Assembly: GCA_013003715.1 (NCBI GenBank)
Contig: JABDIN010000054.1
Span: forward strand, 1 to 52,549
Source of the DNA: Desulfobacteraceae bacterium
Lineage (GTDB): Bacteria > Desulfobacterota > Desulfobacteria > Desulfobacterales > Desulfosarcinaceae
Length of the DNA stretch: 52,549 bases
Direction: 5' to 3'
A program made the position numbers and the translations under genes. Positions 44,165-52,549 of this stretch are shown piece after piece; position 1 is the first letter of the stretch, and every line of letters begins with the position of its first letter. Under the pieces are notes generated by a model. The model did no database searches. It was given only the letters and a program-made list of their open reading frames with translations, and was not told the origin of the DNA.

Positions 44165-45568
44165 ATGTCTCGAACAAAAATAGTGTGCACCATTGGTCCC
44201 ACCAGCGATTCACCGGAAATCATATCAAAACTCATATCAGAAGGTATGAATGTCGCCCGGCTTAATTTTTCCCACGGTAGTCACGAGGATCATAGACACA
44301 AGATTGAGTTGATAAGGGAGTTATCGGAAAAGCTGGGCAAGCCCATCGCCATATTGCAGGATTTGTGTGGTCCGAAAATCAGGGTCGGAGAGATCAAGGA
44401 GCCGGGGATTCGGCTTGAACCCGGTCAGACATTTACCCTGACCAATGAAAAAATTGTGGGCAGCGGCACACGGGTATTCGTGAGTTATGAGAATTTGCCG
44501 GAAGAAGTCTCGAAGAATGATCGAATTCTTCTCGCGGACGGTTTGATGGAAGTCGAGGTGGAGAGCACCACGTCAACCGATATTACCTGCCGGGTGATCA
44601 CCGGCGGTGTGCTGACCTCGCATAAAGGCATCAACCTCCCGACGGGAACGATAAAAACCTCCGCCCTTACGGAAAAAGACGCCACGGATCTGGTATTTGG
44701 TCTCGCCCATGACGTTGATTTTGTCGCGTTGTCCTTCGTCAGGTCAGCCGATGATATTGCGGCCGTAAAAAAGATCATCACCGAAAAAAAGAAAAGCACT
44801 CCGGTGATTGCCAAGATAGAAAAACACGAAGCCATCGATCATATGGATGAGATCCTCGATGCCGCCGACGGCATTATGGTGGCACGGGGTGATCTGGGTG
44901 TCGAGATTCCCTTGGAAAAAGTGCCGGGTATCCAGAAAATGCTGGTACGAAGAGCGAACATGCTGGGCAAACCGGTTATTATCGCCACTCAAATGTTGCG
45001 GTCAATGGTGAATTCCCCTCGTCCCACACGGGCGGAAGCCACTGATGTGGCCAACGCGGTGTTAGACGGGACCGATGCGGTGATGCTCTCCGAGGAAACA
45101 GCCAGTGGTGACTATCCGGTCGAAGCGGTTCAATTCATGACCCGTATTATCAATACGGCTGAAGAGAATTATCCCCATGCGAAATATTTATCCCTGTTTC
45201 ATACCGAAGGCGTATCGGAAACCGTGGCATACGCGTCCTGCATCCTGGCTGGGAATTTACATGCCGCGGCCATTGTCGCCACGACCCGGTCGGGTTCCAC
45301 GGCCGTGCATATCGCCCGATTTCGCCCGATTTGTAAAATTATTGCCCTCACCCCGGATAGAATCGCAGCCAGGCGGCTTTGCCTGAACTGGGGGTGCATG
45401 CCCTGTTACCTTGAATTGAAGCAGGATACGGACGAAATGATTGAAGATGCGGCCCAATCAGCGCTTCAAACGGGTTTGGTCGAAAAGGGCGATCAAGTGG
45501 TTATCACCGCCGGCCGGCCGGTCTGGGCGCAAGGCACCACGAACATGCTATGGGTGAAAAGTCTCTGA
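44165..45568 (+). CDS. pyk: Pyruvate kinase
   Basis: A 467-residue glycolytic enzyme converting phosphoenolpyruvate and ADP to pyruvate and ATP. TKIVCTIGPTSDSPE, MNVARLNFSHG, the active-site lysine region VIAKIEKHEAID, MVARGDLGVEIP and RAEATDVANAVLDGTDAVML are all present. The length is normal. AAGGAA is near the ATG. Confidence 0.96.
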   Translation: MSRTKIVCTIGPTSDSPEIISKLISEGMNVARLNFSHGSHEDHRHKIELIRELSEKLGKPIAILQDLCGPKIRVGEIKEPGIRLEPGQTFTLTNEKIVGSGTRVFVSYENLPEEVSKNDRILLADGLMEVEVESTTSTDITCRVITGGVLTSHKGINLPTGTIKTSALTEKDATDLVFGLAHDVDFVALSFVRSADDIAAVKKIITEKKKSTPVIAKIEKHEAIDHMDEILDAADGIMVARGDLGVEIPLEKVPGIQKMLVRRANMLGKPVIIATQMLRSMVNSPRPTRAEATDVANAVLDGTDAVMLSEETASGDYPVEAVQFMTRIINTAEENYPHAKYLSLFHTEGVSETVAYASCILAGNLHAAAIVATTRSGSTAVHIARFRPICKIIALTPDRIAARRLCLNWGCMPCYLELKQDTDEMIEDAAQSALQTGLVEKGDQVVITAGRPVWAQGTTNMLWVKSL

Positions 45569-45949
45569 GATTTAAAGGAGAGGGAATGCACAAGCGAATT
45601 GAATAATCACCCAACCCGCTTCTTTTGTTTTCTTTTCCAGAAATTCCCCGGTTCTTCATAGTTATATTGCGATGGTCAAAAAAAGATCATTGAAATGATG
45701 TAATGGCTATGCTAACAGAATGGCATTCATTTTTTGCTATTTTTTATATTTCTTAAATTATCCATTGCCAAATTGATGGATAGCTACATTTTTTTCTGAT
45801 TTTTGGCGCATTTTTTAAAAACACAATAGCACGCAGTCTTTCAATATCAGTACCTATACCTTTGTTTCAAAATGATCTTGCAAGACCCCTTTCGCGGGAC
45901 CGGCACGTGGAGATCGTACAGAAAAACAATCAACAAGGAGGAGGACAAC
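45569..45949. other. AT-rich leader of the liv cluster
   Basis: A 381-base gap between pyk and the importer genes. It is strongly AT-rich and should hold the liv promoter, but I could not fix boxes. A seven-codon frame (45586-45606, MHKRIE) sits behind AAGGAGAGGG just after pyk; it is probably meaningless. The strong SD AAGGAGGAGG lies just before 45950. Confidence 0.4.
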
Positions 45950-47122
45950 ATGCGAAAAGGCGCCGTTTTAATTTTATTGGCGGTAGCGGTGTGTATGGTT
46001 TTCACACCATCTGCCTGGGGCAAAAATGATGCTATAAAGATCGGCATCAATGCACCGATCACCGGTGACAATCCGAAGGTTGGAGAAGGGTCGAAATATG
46101 CTGCGGAGATGTGGCTTGAAGACATCAAAGCCGCTGGTGGAATAAGTGTTGGCGGCAAGAAGTACGATGTCGAGGTGATCATTGAGGACAATGAATACAA
46201 GGCGGAATCCGCGGTAAGGGCCAACACCAAAATGATCACCGAAGACGAGGTGATGGTGATTGTGGGCCCGCAATCGTCCAGCCAAGCCATTCCTGCAGGT
46301 GATGTGGCGAACAACTATGAAACGCCCATGATCAGCCCCTGGTCCACAAACCCGGATACCACCAACGACAGACCCTTTGTTTTCCGTGGTTGTTTTCTGG
46401 ATCCTTTCCAGGGACCGGTGATTGCCAATTTTGTTTCCGATCAATTCGGTTTTACAAAGGCTGCCGTGCTCTATGATGTGGCTGCAGACTATCCCAAGGG
46501 ACTCGCTGAGGAATTTAAAAAAGCATGGGAAAAGAAAAATGGCAAGGGATCCGTTGTGGCTTATGAGAGTTTCACCACCAAGGATGCGGATTTCAGCTCA
46601 CAGTTGACGAATATCAAACGGTCCGGAGCTGAGTTCTTCTTTGCTCCCCAATATTACAGCGAAGTGGCCCTAATCGTTCAACAGGCGAAAGAACTCGGCT
46701 GGGATAAACCCATTGTTGGTAGTGATGCCTGGGCTTCGGCCGATCTGCTGAAGCTCTGCGGGAAGGGTTGCGTCGGGCTGTATTTCTCTACCCATTATGC
46801 AGCCAAGGGGGCCAAAGGCGCCACAAAGGCGTTTATTGACAGATACAACAGTAAATACGGATACGTTCCGGATGATGTCGGTGCACTGACCTGGGATTCC
46901 CTCCGAATCGTTCAGGCAGCCATCGAGTCCTTACCGAAATTGACAGGTAAGATAAAGAAAGATCGAAAGGCTGTCCGGGACGCCATGGCGAGTATTCGTG
47001 AATTTGATGGCATTACCGGGAAAATGACATTTACCGAAAACGGTGACCCTATCAAATGCGCCGTTATCGTTAAAATTACGGAAGAGGGAGAATTCGAATT
47101 CCATCAATCCGTCTGCCCGTAA
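45950..47122 (+). CDS. Branched-chain amino acid ABC transporter, substrate-binding protein
   Basis: A 390-residue periplasmic binding protein (Peripla_BP_6, LivJ/LivK-like). A signal peptide (about 1-24, VLILLAVAVCMVFTPSAWG) precedes the two-lobe domain, with KIGINAPITGDNPKVGEGSK at the start, VIVGPQSSSQAIPAGDVA and the late VPDDVGALTWDSL motif. The ATG at 45950 has a very strong SD. First gene of the importer cluster; the ligand may be a branched-chain amino acid or another amide or acid. Confidence 0.92.
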   Translation: MRKGAVLILLAVAVCMVFTPSAWGKNDAIKIGINAPITGDNPKVGEGSKYAAEMWLEDIKAAGGISVGGKKYDVEVIIEDNEYKAESAVRANTKMITEDEVMVIVGPQSSSQAIPAGDVANNYETPMISPWSTNPDTTNDRPFVFRGCFLDPFQGPVIANFVSDQFGFTKAAVLYDVAADYPKGLAEEFKKAWEKKNGKGSVVAYESFTTKDADFSSQLTNIKRSGAEFFFAPQYYSEVALIVQQAKELGWDKPIVGSDAWASADLLKLCGKGCVGLYFSTHYAAKGAKGATKAFIDRYNSKYGYVPDDVGALTWDSLRIVQAAIESLPKLTGKIKKDRKAVRDAMASIREFDGITGKMTFTENGDPIKCAVIVKITEEGEFEFHQSVCP

Positions 47123-47147
47123 GCCCGGATTGACAACCATGAGATCG

Positions 47148-47201
47148 CGTCCGGATTTCGGTTCACCGGCCGGCTGTTTCCCGCAAAGCCGATTCCGGAC
47201 G
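47148..47201 (+). other. Intercistronic hairpin after the binding-protein gene
   Basis: CGTCCGGA and TCCGGACG (8 bp) enclose TCGG/CCGA and an inner CCGGCCGG palindrome, 25 bases after the binding-protein stop. Such stems commonly stabilise the abundant binding-protein mRNA or reduce readthrough into the permease genes. Confidence 0.45.
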
Positions 47202-47331
47202 ATGAATAATCCACTAAGAATCATTGTTTTTTACATATCGACTAACACTTGTGTATCAACAAGCTGCGCAAGGTCTCTGGACCTAATCGACCTATGCGCC
47301 ACATGATTGAAGACACTAGGAGTGTTTCAGT

Positions 47332-48255
47332 ATGACCTATTTTCTCCAGAATGTGGTTAACGCCCTGCAGTGGGGAAGTTTCTACGCACTTATCGCGTTA
47401 GGATATTCCATGGTTTACAGCATTCTCATGCTGTTCAATTTTGCCCACGGCGATATATTTATGGTTGGATCTTACATTGGATTCGGTGTAGCTGCTGCGC
47501 TGGTAGCCCTATCCGCCGCCGGTGTCGTAGTACTGCCAAGCTGGCTGATTTTCACCCTGACTATCCTTGTAACGATGATACTCACCGCGATGTTGGGGAT
47601 GGCAGTGGAAAGAGTCGGTTATCGTCCCTTGCGTGATGCACCCAGGGCTTCAGCCGCCATTACCGGCCTGATGATCGGTATTATACTCGAAACCGGCAAC
47701 CTGGCCATTTTGGGGGCACGGCGTGTGAGGTTTCCGGATCTTATCGAATCGGTAACCTATGAGATCGGGGGCGTCTATGTGACCAACAAAAAAATAATGA
47801 TCGTTGTGGTTTCGCTTCTTTTTATGGTGGCCATGCAGTATTTTGTCAGTAAAACCAAATGGGGCATGGCCATGCGGGCAATGGCTTATGATTACCTGGT
47901 TGTGCCGTTGATGGGTGTATCCATAAATTCCATTGCCAGGTTAACCTTCGCCATCGGATCCGCACTGGCAGCGGTTGCCGGAATTCTATATGGTATCGCT
48001 TATCCGGTCCTGGACCCTTATATGGGTGTCCTGTTCGGATGGAAAGCCTTTGTCGCGGCCATCTTAGGCGGCCGGGGTTCCATTATGGGAGCGACACTGG
48101 CGGGATTTCTGCTCGGTTTTATTGAAATTTTCGTTGCCATGGTGTTTCCATCCACCCTTCGAGATCTGATCGCCTATTCAATTATCTTGTTAATTCTGGT
48201 TTTTCGGCCCCATGGATTTTTTGGTGAACCCTATAGTGCCAAACTTAGACTGTAA
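47332..48255 (+). CDS. livH: Branched-chain amino acid ABC transporter permease (LivH type)
   Basis: A 307-residue inner-membrane permease with about eight hydrophobic helices. Family hallmarks are the N-terminal ALGYSMVYSILMLFNFAHGD and the cytoplasmic loop ending GWKAFVAAILGGRGS, which contacts the ATPases. AGGAG lies 9 bases before the ATG. It is followed by livM. Confidence 0.93.
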   Translation: MTYFLQNVVNALQWGSFYALIALGYSMVYSILMLFNFAHGDIFMVGSYIGFGVAAALVALSAAGVVVLPSWLIFTLTILVTMILTAMLGMAVERVGYRPLRDAPRASAAITGLMIGIILETGNLAILGARRVRFPDLIESVTYEIGGVYVTNKKIMIVVVSLLFMVAMQYFVSKTKWGMAMRAMAYDYLVVPLMGVSINSIARLTFAIGSALAAVAGILYGIAYPVLDPYMGVLFGWKAFVAAILGGRGSIMGATLAGFLLGFIEIFVAMVFPSTLRDLIAYSIILLILVFRPHGFFGEPYSAKLRL

Positions 48256-48348
48256 CCCAAGGGGCCATATTTGTTTATGACGTCTGACGGTGTCGGCCAC
48301 ATTACACCCTGTTTGACACAATATTCCGTAAAGGATGGTAGATAATCC

Positions 48349-49614
48349 ATGATGAGAAATATGTTAAATCGATTTGCGGAAGTACCCTTGGCAGCCTGGT
48401 TGATCGGAGCGCTCTGCGCTGTTTATCTGGAGCAGTGGGTCGGCGATCCGCTCACGGAGTTGTTGCTGCTTCCAAAAATACCGGTCCTGTTCGGCTGCCT
48501 GATCGTTCTCAAAACACCAAAGCTGATTCCGAGTACGGTAGTTTTCCTCATTTTAATCTATGCTGTGCCGATTTGTGTAATTGCATACGCGGTTCGAAAG
48601 CCCGCCAACATGATTGCGGCCAAATTATTTTCGGGACCCATTTGGATTTCAGCTATCCTGCATCTGGGTCTTCTTTACCTCATCCTGCACATATGGTCGG
48701 ACATAAGCGCCTACCGAGAACTCACCTTGAAGTTTACATTGATCGCCATAATAGTAACCTTGAGCCTGAACCTGATAAATGGATACATGGGAGAATTCTC
48801 GTGCTCTCATCCGGGATTCATGGCATTGGGTGCATATGGCGCTTCGGTGTTTTCATTGGTGCTGTTCGCCGACGACAAAAACTTTGGAGAAGCGCTTCTG
48901 CCGGGTATATTGGGACCCTTTATGTTCCCCCTGGGGTTGATTTTCGGCGGGTTCATTTCAGCCATCGGCGCCCTTGTTGTGGCCATCCCGTCATTCCGGA
49001 CGCGTGGTGACTACCTGGCCATCATTTCCCTGGCATTCACCTTCATCGTCAAAAGCCTGATCGAAAATCTGGAATTCATCGGCGGTCCACGCGGACTTGG
49101 CAGTCAGCCCGATTTTTCAAACCTGCTGGTTGTGTTCATCTGGACGGTATTGTGTGTCTGGATCATCAACAATTACGTGCAATCCGTATATGGCAAAGCA
49201 ACCAATGCGGTTCGGGATGATGAGATTGCGGCGGACGCGATGACGGTGGACACCCGAAAGACCAAGATGGTGACCTTCATGTTTGCGGCGTTTTGGGCCG
49301 GGGTCGCCGGCGGGCTCTTCGCGCACGTGCTTCGGTTTGTCAACCCCAGCACATTCGGTATTCAGAAACTCGCCGAAGTGTTGGCCATGGTCTATTTCGG
49401 TGGGTTGAATTCAGTCTATGGCTCCATTGTTGGAGCGGTCAGCCTGAGCCTGTTGGGGGAAGCCCTCAGGCCGTTGGAACTCTTTAAGTGGATTATCATT
49501 CCGCTCCTGTTGATTCTGGTGATGATCTATCGTCCCACCGGACTCATCGCATTTAAAGAGTTTAACATTCGAAATCTGATTCAGCCAAAGCATATTCCGG
49601 AAGATGAGGTTTGA
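48349..49614 (+). CDS. livM: Branched-chain amino acid ABC transporter permease (LivM type)
   Basis: A 421-residue permease, longer than many LivM proteins because of an N-terminal hydrophobic extension (about 1-120). The conserved core includes LNLINGYMGEFSCSHPGFMALGAYGA, FRTRGDYLAIISLAF, GPRGLGSQ and the EAA-like loop FGGLNSVYGSIVG. LivG starts two bases after its stop. Confidence 0.93.
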   Translation: MMRNMLNRFAEVPLAAWLIGALCAVYLEQWVGDPLTELLLLPKIPVLFGCLIVLKTPKLIPSTVVFLILIYAVPICVIAYAVRKPANMIAAKLFSGPIWISAILHLGLLYLILHIWSDISAYRELTLKFTLIAIIVTLSLNLINGYMGEFSCSHPGFMALGAYGASVFSLVLFADDKNFGEALLPGILGPFMFPLGLIFGGFISAIGALVVAIPSFRTRGDYLAIISLAFTFIVKSLIENLEFIGGPRGLGSQPDFSNLLVVFIWTVLCVWIINNYVQSVYGKATNAVRDDEIAADAMTVDTRKTKMVTFMFAAFWAGVAGGLFAHVLRFVNPSTFGIQKLAEVLAMVYFGGLNSVYGSIVGAVSLSLLGEALRPLELFKWIIIPLLLILVMIYRPTGLIAFKEFNIRNLIQPKHIPEDEV

Positions 49615-49615
49615 C

Positions 49616-50386
49616 ATGCCTTTACTCGAAGTAAAAAAAATGACTCACTATTTTGGCGGCCTCAGGGCTGTCAATGATTATAGCCTTAAAATCGATGCAG
49701 GTGAAGTGCGGGGCTTGATCGGCCCCAACGGTGCCGGAAAGACCACCATTTTCAATTTAATCACCGGTATTTACACACCCACCGAAGGAAACGTGATTCT
49801 CGACGGTGAGAGCACCATTGGATTAAGACCTCATCAAGTGGCTGCACGGGGATTAGGGCGAACCTTCCAGGAACTCAGACTTTGGCGACATATGTCCGTG
49901 CTCGAGCATGTGATGATGGCACGTTATTCAAAGCTGTCCTATGGGCTCATCGGCGCTTTTCTGGGAACATCCAAACGATTGAAAGAGGAAGAGGAGAGCC
50001 GGCAAATCGCCATGAAGATGCTTGATATGCTGGAGATCAAGCATCTTGCCGGTGATTCCATCGCGAACCTTCCATATGGTGCACAGCGCCGGGTTGAGAT
50101 GGCCCGGGCGTTGGCAACGGAACCCAAGGTCCTGTTTCTGGATGAGCCCACCGTTGGTATGACACCCGAGGAACTGAACCAGATGATGGACATATTCAGG
50201 CGTGTCAGGGATGAGCTTGGACTGGCAATTTTCCTGATTGAACATCGGTTGAAGATGGTCATGGAACTGTGTGATCGTATTCAGACCTTGGTTTTCGGTG
50301 AGGTCATCGCTGAAGGTGTTCCGGAAGAGATACAAAACAATCCGAAAGTGATTGAAGCATATCTGGGTAAGGAGGCAGTGACCTAA
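49616..50386 (+). CDS. livG: Branched-chain amino acid ABC transporter ATPase (LivG type)
   Basis: A 256-residue ABC ATPase. Walker A is GPNGAGKTT, the signature is replaced by NLPYGAQRRVEMARAL as usual for LivG, Walker B is KVLFLDEPTVGM, and the switch histidine is in LIEHRLKMV. The ATG at 49616 is preceded by GAGG; an earlier in-frame ATG at 49604 overlaps livM. Its stop overlaps the livF start by one base (TAATG). Confidence 0.94.
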   Translation: MPLLEVKKMTHYFGGLRAVNDYSLKIDAGEVRGLIGPNGAGKTTIFNLITGIYTPTEGNVILDGESTIGLRPHQVAARGLGRTFQELRLWRHMSVLEHVMMARYSKLSYGLIGAFLGTSKRLKEEEESRQIAMKMLDMLEIKHLAGDSIANLPYGAQRRVEMARALATEPKVLFLDEPTVGMTPEELNQMMDIFRRVRDELGLAIFLIEHRLKMVMELCDRIQTLVFGEVIAEGVPEEIQNNPKVIEAYLGKEAVT

Positions 50387-51099
50387 TGTTGTTCAAAGTT
50401 GAGAATTTAAAGGTATCATACGGCAAAATCCGGGCATTGCACGGCATCAATTTCCAGGTTGACGAGGGCGAGATTATCTGTATCATCGGCGCGAACGGTG
50501 CCGGCAAAAGCACGACGCTACGGGCTATTTCCCGGCTTGTTCCTGTGGAAGGCGACACCAGAATGACCTTTATGGGAAAGAACCTTCTGGATTACGAGGC
50601 GGACCAGGTGGTCAGTCGATTGGGGATTTCACATGTGCCGGAAGGACGAAGACTTTTTGGCAATCTTACCGTAACGGAAAATCTCAAGCTTGCCACATTC
50701 GCGAGAAAAGATACCGCCCAAATCGCCAACGATCTCGAGCGGGTTTTTACCATTTTTACGCGGCTTCATGAACGGTCTGATCAAAAAGCCGGAACACTCA
50801 GTGGTGGTGAACAACAAATGCTTGCCATCGGACGAGCCTTTATGAGTGGCCGGAAAATCATGCTGCTGGATGAACCCAGCATGGGGTTGGCACCACTGTT
50901 GATGATGAGTGTATTTGAAGCTCTGAAACAGATAAACGAAGAAGGAACGACCATATTACTGGTGGAACAAAATGCCCGGTTGGCACTTCAGTTTGCCAGC
51001 CGCGGGTATGTACTTGAAAATGGGAATCTCGCCCTTGAAGGTACATCCGAGGATTTGCTGGCCAATCCGGAAGTCAAGAAAGCCTATCTCGGCGGATAA
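50386..51099 (+). CDS. livF: Branched-chain amino acid ABC transporter ATPase (LivF type)
   Basis: A 237-residue ABC ATPase. Walker A is GANGAGKSTT, the signature LSGGEQQM, Walker B KIMLLDEPSMGL, and the switch region LVEQNARLA. VPEGRRLFGNLTVTENL is typical of LivF. It is translationally coupled to livG and ends the importer cluster. Confidence 0.94.
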   Translation: MLFKVENLKVSYGKIRALHGINFQVDEGEIICIIGANGAGKSTTLRAISRLVPVEGDTRMTFMGKNLLDYEADQVVSRLGISHVPEGRRLFGNLTVTENLKLATFARKDTAQIANDLERVFTIFTRLHERSDQKAGTLSGGEQQMLAIGRAFMSGRKIMLLDEPSMGLAPLLMMSVFEALKQINEEGTTILLVEQNARLALQFASRGYVLENGNLALEGTSEDLLANPEVKKAYLGG

Positions 51100-51100
51100 T

Positions 51101-51129
51101 CAATCGATTTGTTGGACGATTGCCTTTTT
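51101..51129 (+). terminator. Weak possible terminator after livF
   Basis: CAATCG and CGATTG (6 bp, 10-base loop) are followed by CCTTTTTC directly after the livF stop. The stem is short and AT-rich. A second imperfect stem (GCCCGATAC/GTATCCGGGC) lies at 51141-51168. Confidence 0.35.
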
Positions 51130-51347
51130 CATAGAAAGAAGCCCGATACGACCCAATTGTATCCGGGCAACTGATGTCGTTCCTCCTTTCAGATCAAACT
51201 GCAGGCAGCCCACCTTATTTTTAATTCTGAACACATTGATCCCGGACCGTCCGTGACCTCGATCTTGAAAAAACCGATATCCAGTGATACGTTCACAGCG
51301 GATTATCTTTTCATACGAGTTTTGTGGGTTCAACGCCGGGAGGTTTT

Positions 51348-52385
51348 ATGGTTAAAGTCGCAATTGTCGGGGCAACGGGGTATGCAGGGGCGGAACTGGT
51401 AAGGATTTTATCCGGGCACCCCCTGGTGAATCTGACCCTACTGACATCACGCCGATACGCAGGGCGAAAATTTCATGACATTTACCCGTCCATGACCGGG
51501 TTTGTCGATTTAACCTTGAAGGAATACGCGGCTCAGGACATGTGTGACAGCGCGGAGGTCGTCTTTATGGCGCTGCCACACAAGCTGCCGATGAAGCTGG
51601 TTCCGGAATTGATAGACAAAGGCAAAAAGGTTATAGATCTGTCCGCCGATTTTCGGTTTGAGAACATAGAAACCTATGAGCAACACTATCAACCACACAC
51701 AGCACCTGCCACCGTTGGGAAGGCGGTATATGGTCTCAGCGAGATATTCGCTGATAAAATACGAAAATCCGTGCTGGTCGGAAATCCGGGTTGTTATCCC
51801 ACCAGCGTGCTGTTGCCGGTTATTCCCGTTATTGCCGGAAACCTTGTTAAGGTCGATAGTATTATTGCCGATTCCAAATCAGGTGTCAGCGGAGCCGGAC
51901 GAGCCGCGTCTCTTACCTCCCACTATTGCCAAGTGAATGAATCATTCAAGGCATATAAAATAACTTCTCACCGGCACAATCCGGAAATGGAAGAGGTGCT
52001 GGCTAAAACCACCGGTCACACGTGCACGGTTACTTTTGTGCCGCATCTGGTTCCAATGAGCCGTGGAATGCTATCAACAATATATTGTGAACTCAGCACC
52101 GGTGTCGGTGATGCGGCTATCCGGACATGTCTCGAAAACACCTATGCGGATCACCCCTTTGTGCGGATATGTCCGGATGGAATGGTACCGGATACCTTGA
52201 ATGTCAAGGGAACAAATTTTTGTGACATCGGTTTTTCTGTTGATAAGAGGGCTAATCGACTTGTCCTGATCGCCGCCATCGACAATCTTGTAAAAGGCGC
52301 CGCCGGACAGGCTGTTCAAAACATGAATCTGATGTGCGGATTTGACGTGACAGCCGGACTGTTGACAACACCGTATCCATTGTAA
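51348..52385 (+). CDS. argC: N-acetyl-gamma-glutamyl-phosphate reductase
   Basis: A 345-residue NADPH-dependent enzyme of arginine synthesis that reduces N-acetylglutamyl phosphate to the semialdehyde. The Rossmann motif GATGYAGAELVR, the catalytic cysteine C149 in VGNPGCYPTS, SGVSGAGR and HRHNPEM are all present. GGGAGG lies 4 bases before the ATG at 51348; the frame is open for eight codons upstream. It ends 164 bases before the window edge; no other arg gene is visible. Confidence 0.95.
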   Translation: MVKVAIVGATGYAGAELVRILSGHPLVNLTLLTSRRYAGRKFHDIYPSMTGFVDLTLKEYAAQDMCDSAEVVFMALPHKLPMKLVPELIDKGKKVIDLSADFRFENIETYEQHYQPHTAPATVGKAVYGLSEIFADKIRKSVLVGNPGCYPTSVLLPVIPVIAGNLVKVDSIIADSKSGVSGAGRAASLTSHYCQVNESFKAYKITSHRHNPEMEEVLAKTTGHTCTVTFVPHLVPMSRGMLSTIYCELSTGVGDAAIRTCLENTYADHPFVRICPDGMVPDTLNVKGTNFCDIGFSVDKRANRLVLIAAIDNLVKGAAGQAVQNMNLMCGFDVTAGLLTTPYPL

Positions 52386-52549
52386 CCTGGGGTGTGGGCG
52401 GGGGCATACGTTTTTTCAGGCAAACGCCAGGGTAACCGCATTTGGAATTATGAGTTCAAAACCTTTAGCAGGTAATCATTATCCCATCCGGCCCTGAGTC
52501 GTTTGGCTTTGATACTCTTTTTCTCTGTATTTTCCCTTTTTATCATGTT

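Noticed and set aside
45726-45745. Sigma-54-like sequence TGGCAT...TTGC upstream of the liv cluster
   Set aside because: The GG and GC are separated by 12 bases, two more than the 10 needed for an RpoN promoter.
48314-48342. TTGACA with TGGTAG 17 bases away between livH and livM
   Set aside because: The -10 box is poor and the genes are most simply explained as one operon.

Overview
The window reads as a contiguous piece of a Gram-negative bacterial chromosome, most likely an anaerobic Desulfobacterota (the old Deltaproteobacteria). The basis is gene content: a mitochondrial/spirochaete-type EF-G, a NIL-domain ferredoxin next to mnmA, a MetE/UroD-like methyltransferase, a GEMM riboswitch on an extracellular protein gene, and PAS hybrid kinases. 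This is inference; there is no rRNA to place the organism. I found no tRNA, rRNA, CRISPR array, transposase or phage gene.

Layout. 0.3-4.1 kb: LuxR-type response regulator, NYN-LOTUS protein, exported DsbA-like protein, then a minus-strand pair made of a trypsin-like protease and an overlapping lipoprotein. 4.7-7.4 kb: M20 amidohydrolase followed by a split two-subunit UxaA-type dehydratase/lyase. 7.4-9.6 kb: sigma-54-type promoter, GEMM-I riboswitch and a secreted FnIII/Ca-binding protein with three Golvesin/Xly-like domains. 10-16.4 kb: MetE-like methyltransferase, a two-gene membrane/coiled-coil operon and a hybrid histidine kinase. 16.5-22 kb: solitary DNA methyltransferase, asparaginase, and the tRNA thiolation cluster NIL-ferredoxin/mnmA/mtaB. 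22-29.2 kb: acyltransferase-hydrolase fusion, M48 protease, RecA-fold ATPase, EF-G and Nudix. 29.5-32.1 kb: CoA-transferase-GNAT fusion and rsmG. 32.1-34.1 kb: a second FnIII/Golvesin-like secreted protein, again behind a sigma-54-like promoter. 34.2-37.4 kb: a strongly diverged CarB-like protein. 37.7-45.6 kb: UDP-sugar dehydrogenase, ileS-lspA, a holA-like gene and pyk. 45.9-52.4 kb: a complete livJHMGF-type ABC importer and argC.

How the genes work together. The liv cluster is a complete branched-chain amino acid type importer. NIL-ferredoxin, MnmA and MtaB form one minus-strand tRNA-modification operon behind a good sigma-70 promoter. The two secreted Golvesin-domain proteins, 23 kb apart, share domain order and a GG-N10-GC promoter, which suggests one regulon for surface or matrix proteins; only the first has a clear second-messenger riboswitch.

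The most unusual items are the CarB-like protein with altered metal-ligand positions in both ATP-grasp halves, the protease/lipoprotein pair that appears to share a domain, the MnmA with a three-cysteine active site beside a ferredoxin, and the riboswitch/sigma-54 pair. All family calls come from reading motifs by eye; no database search was run.
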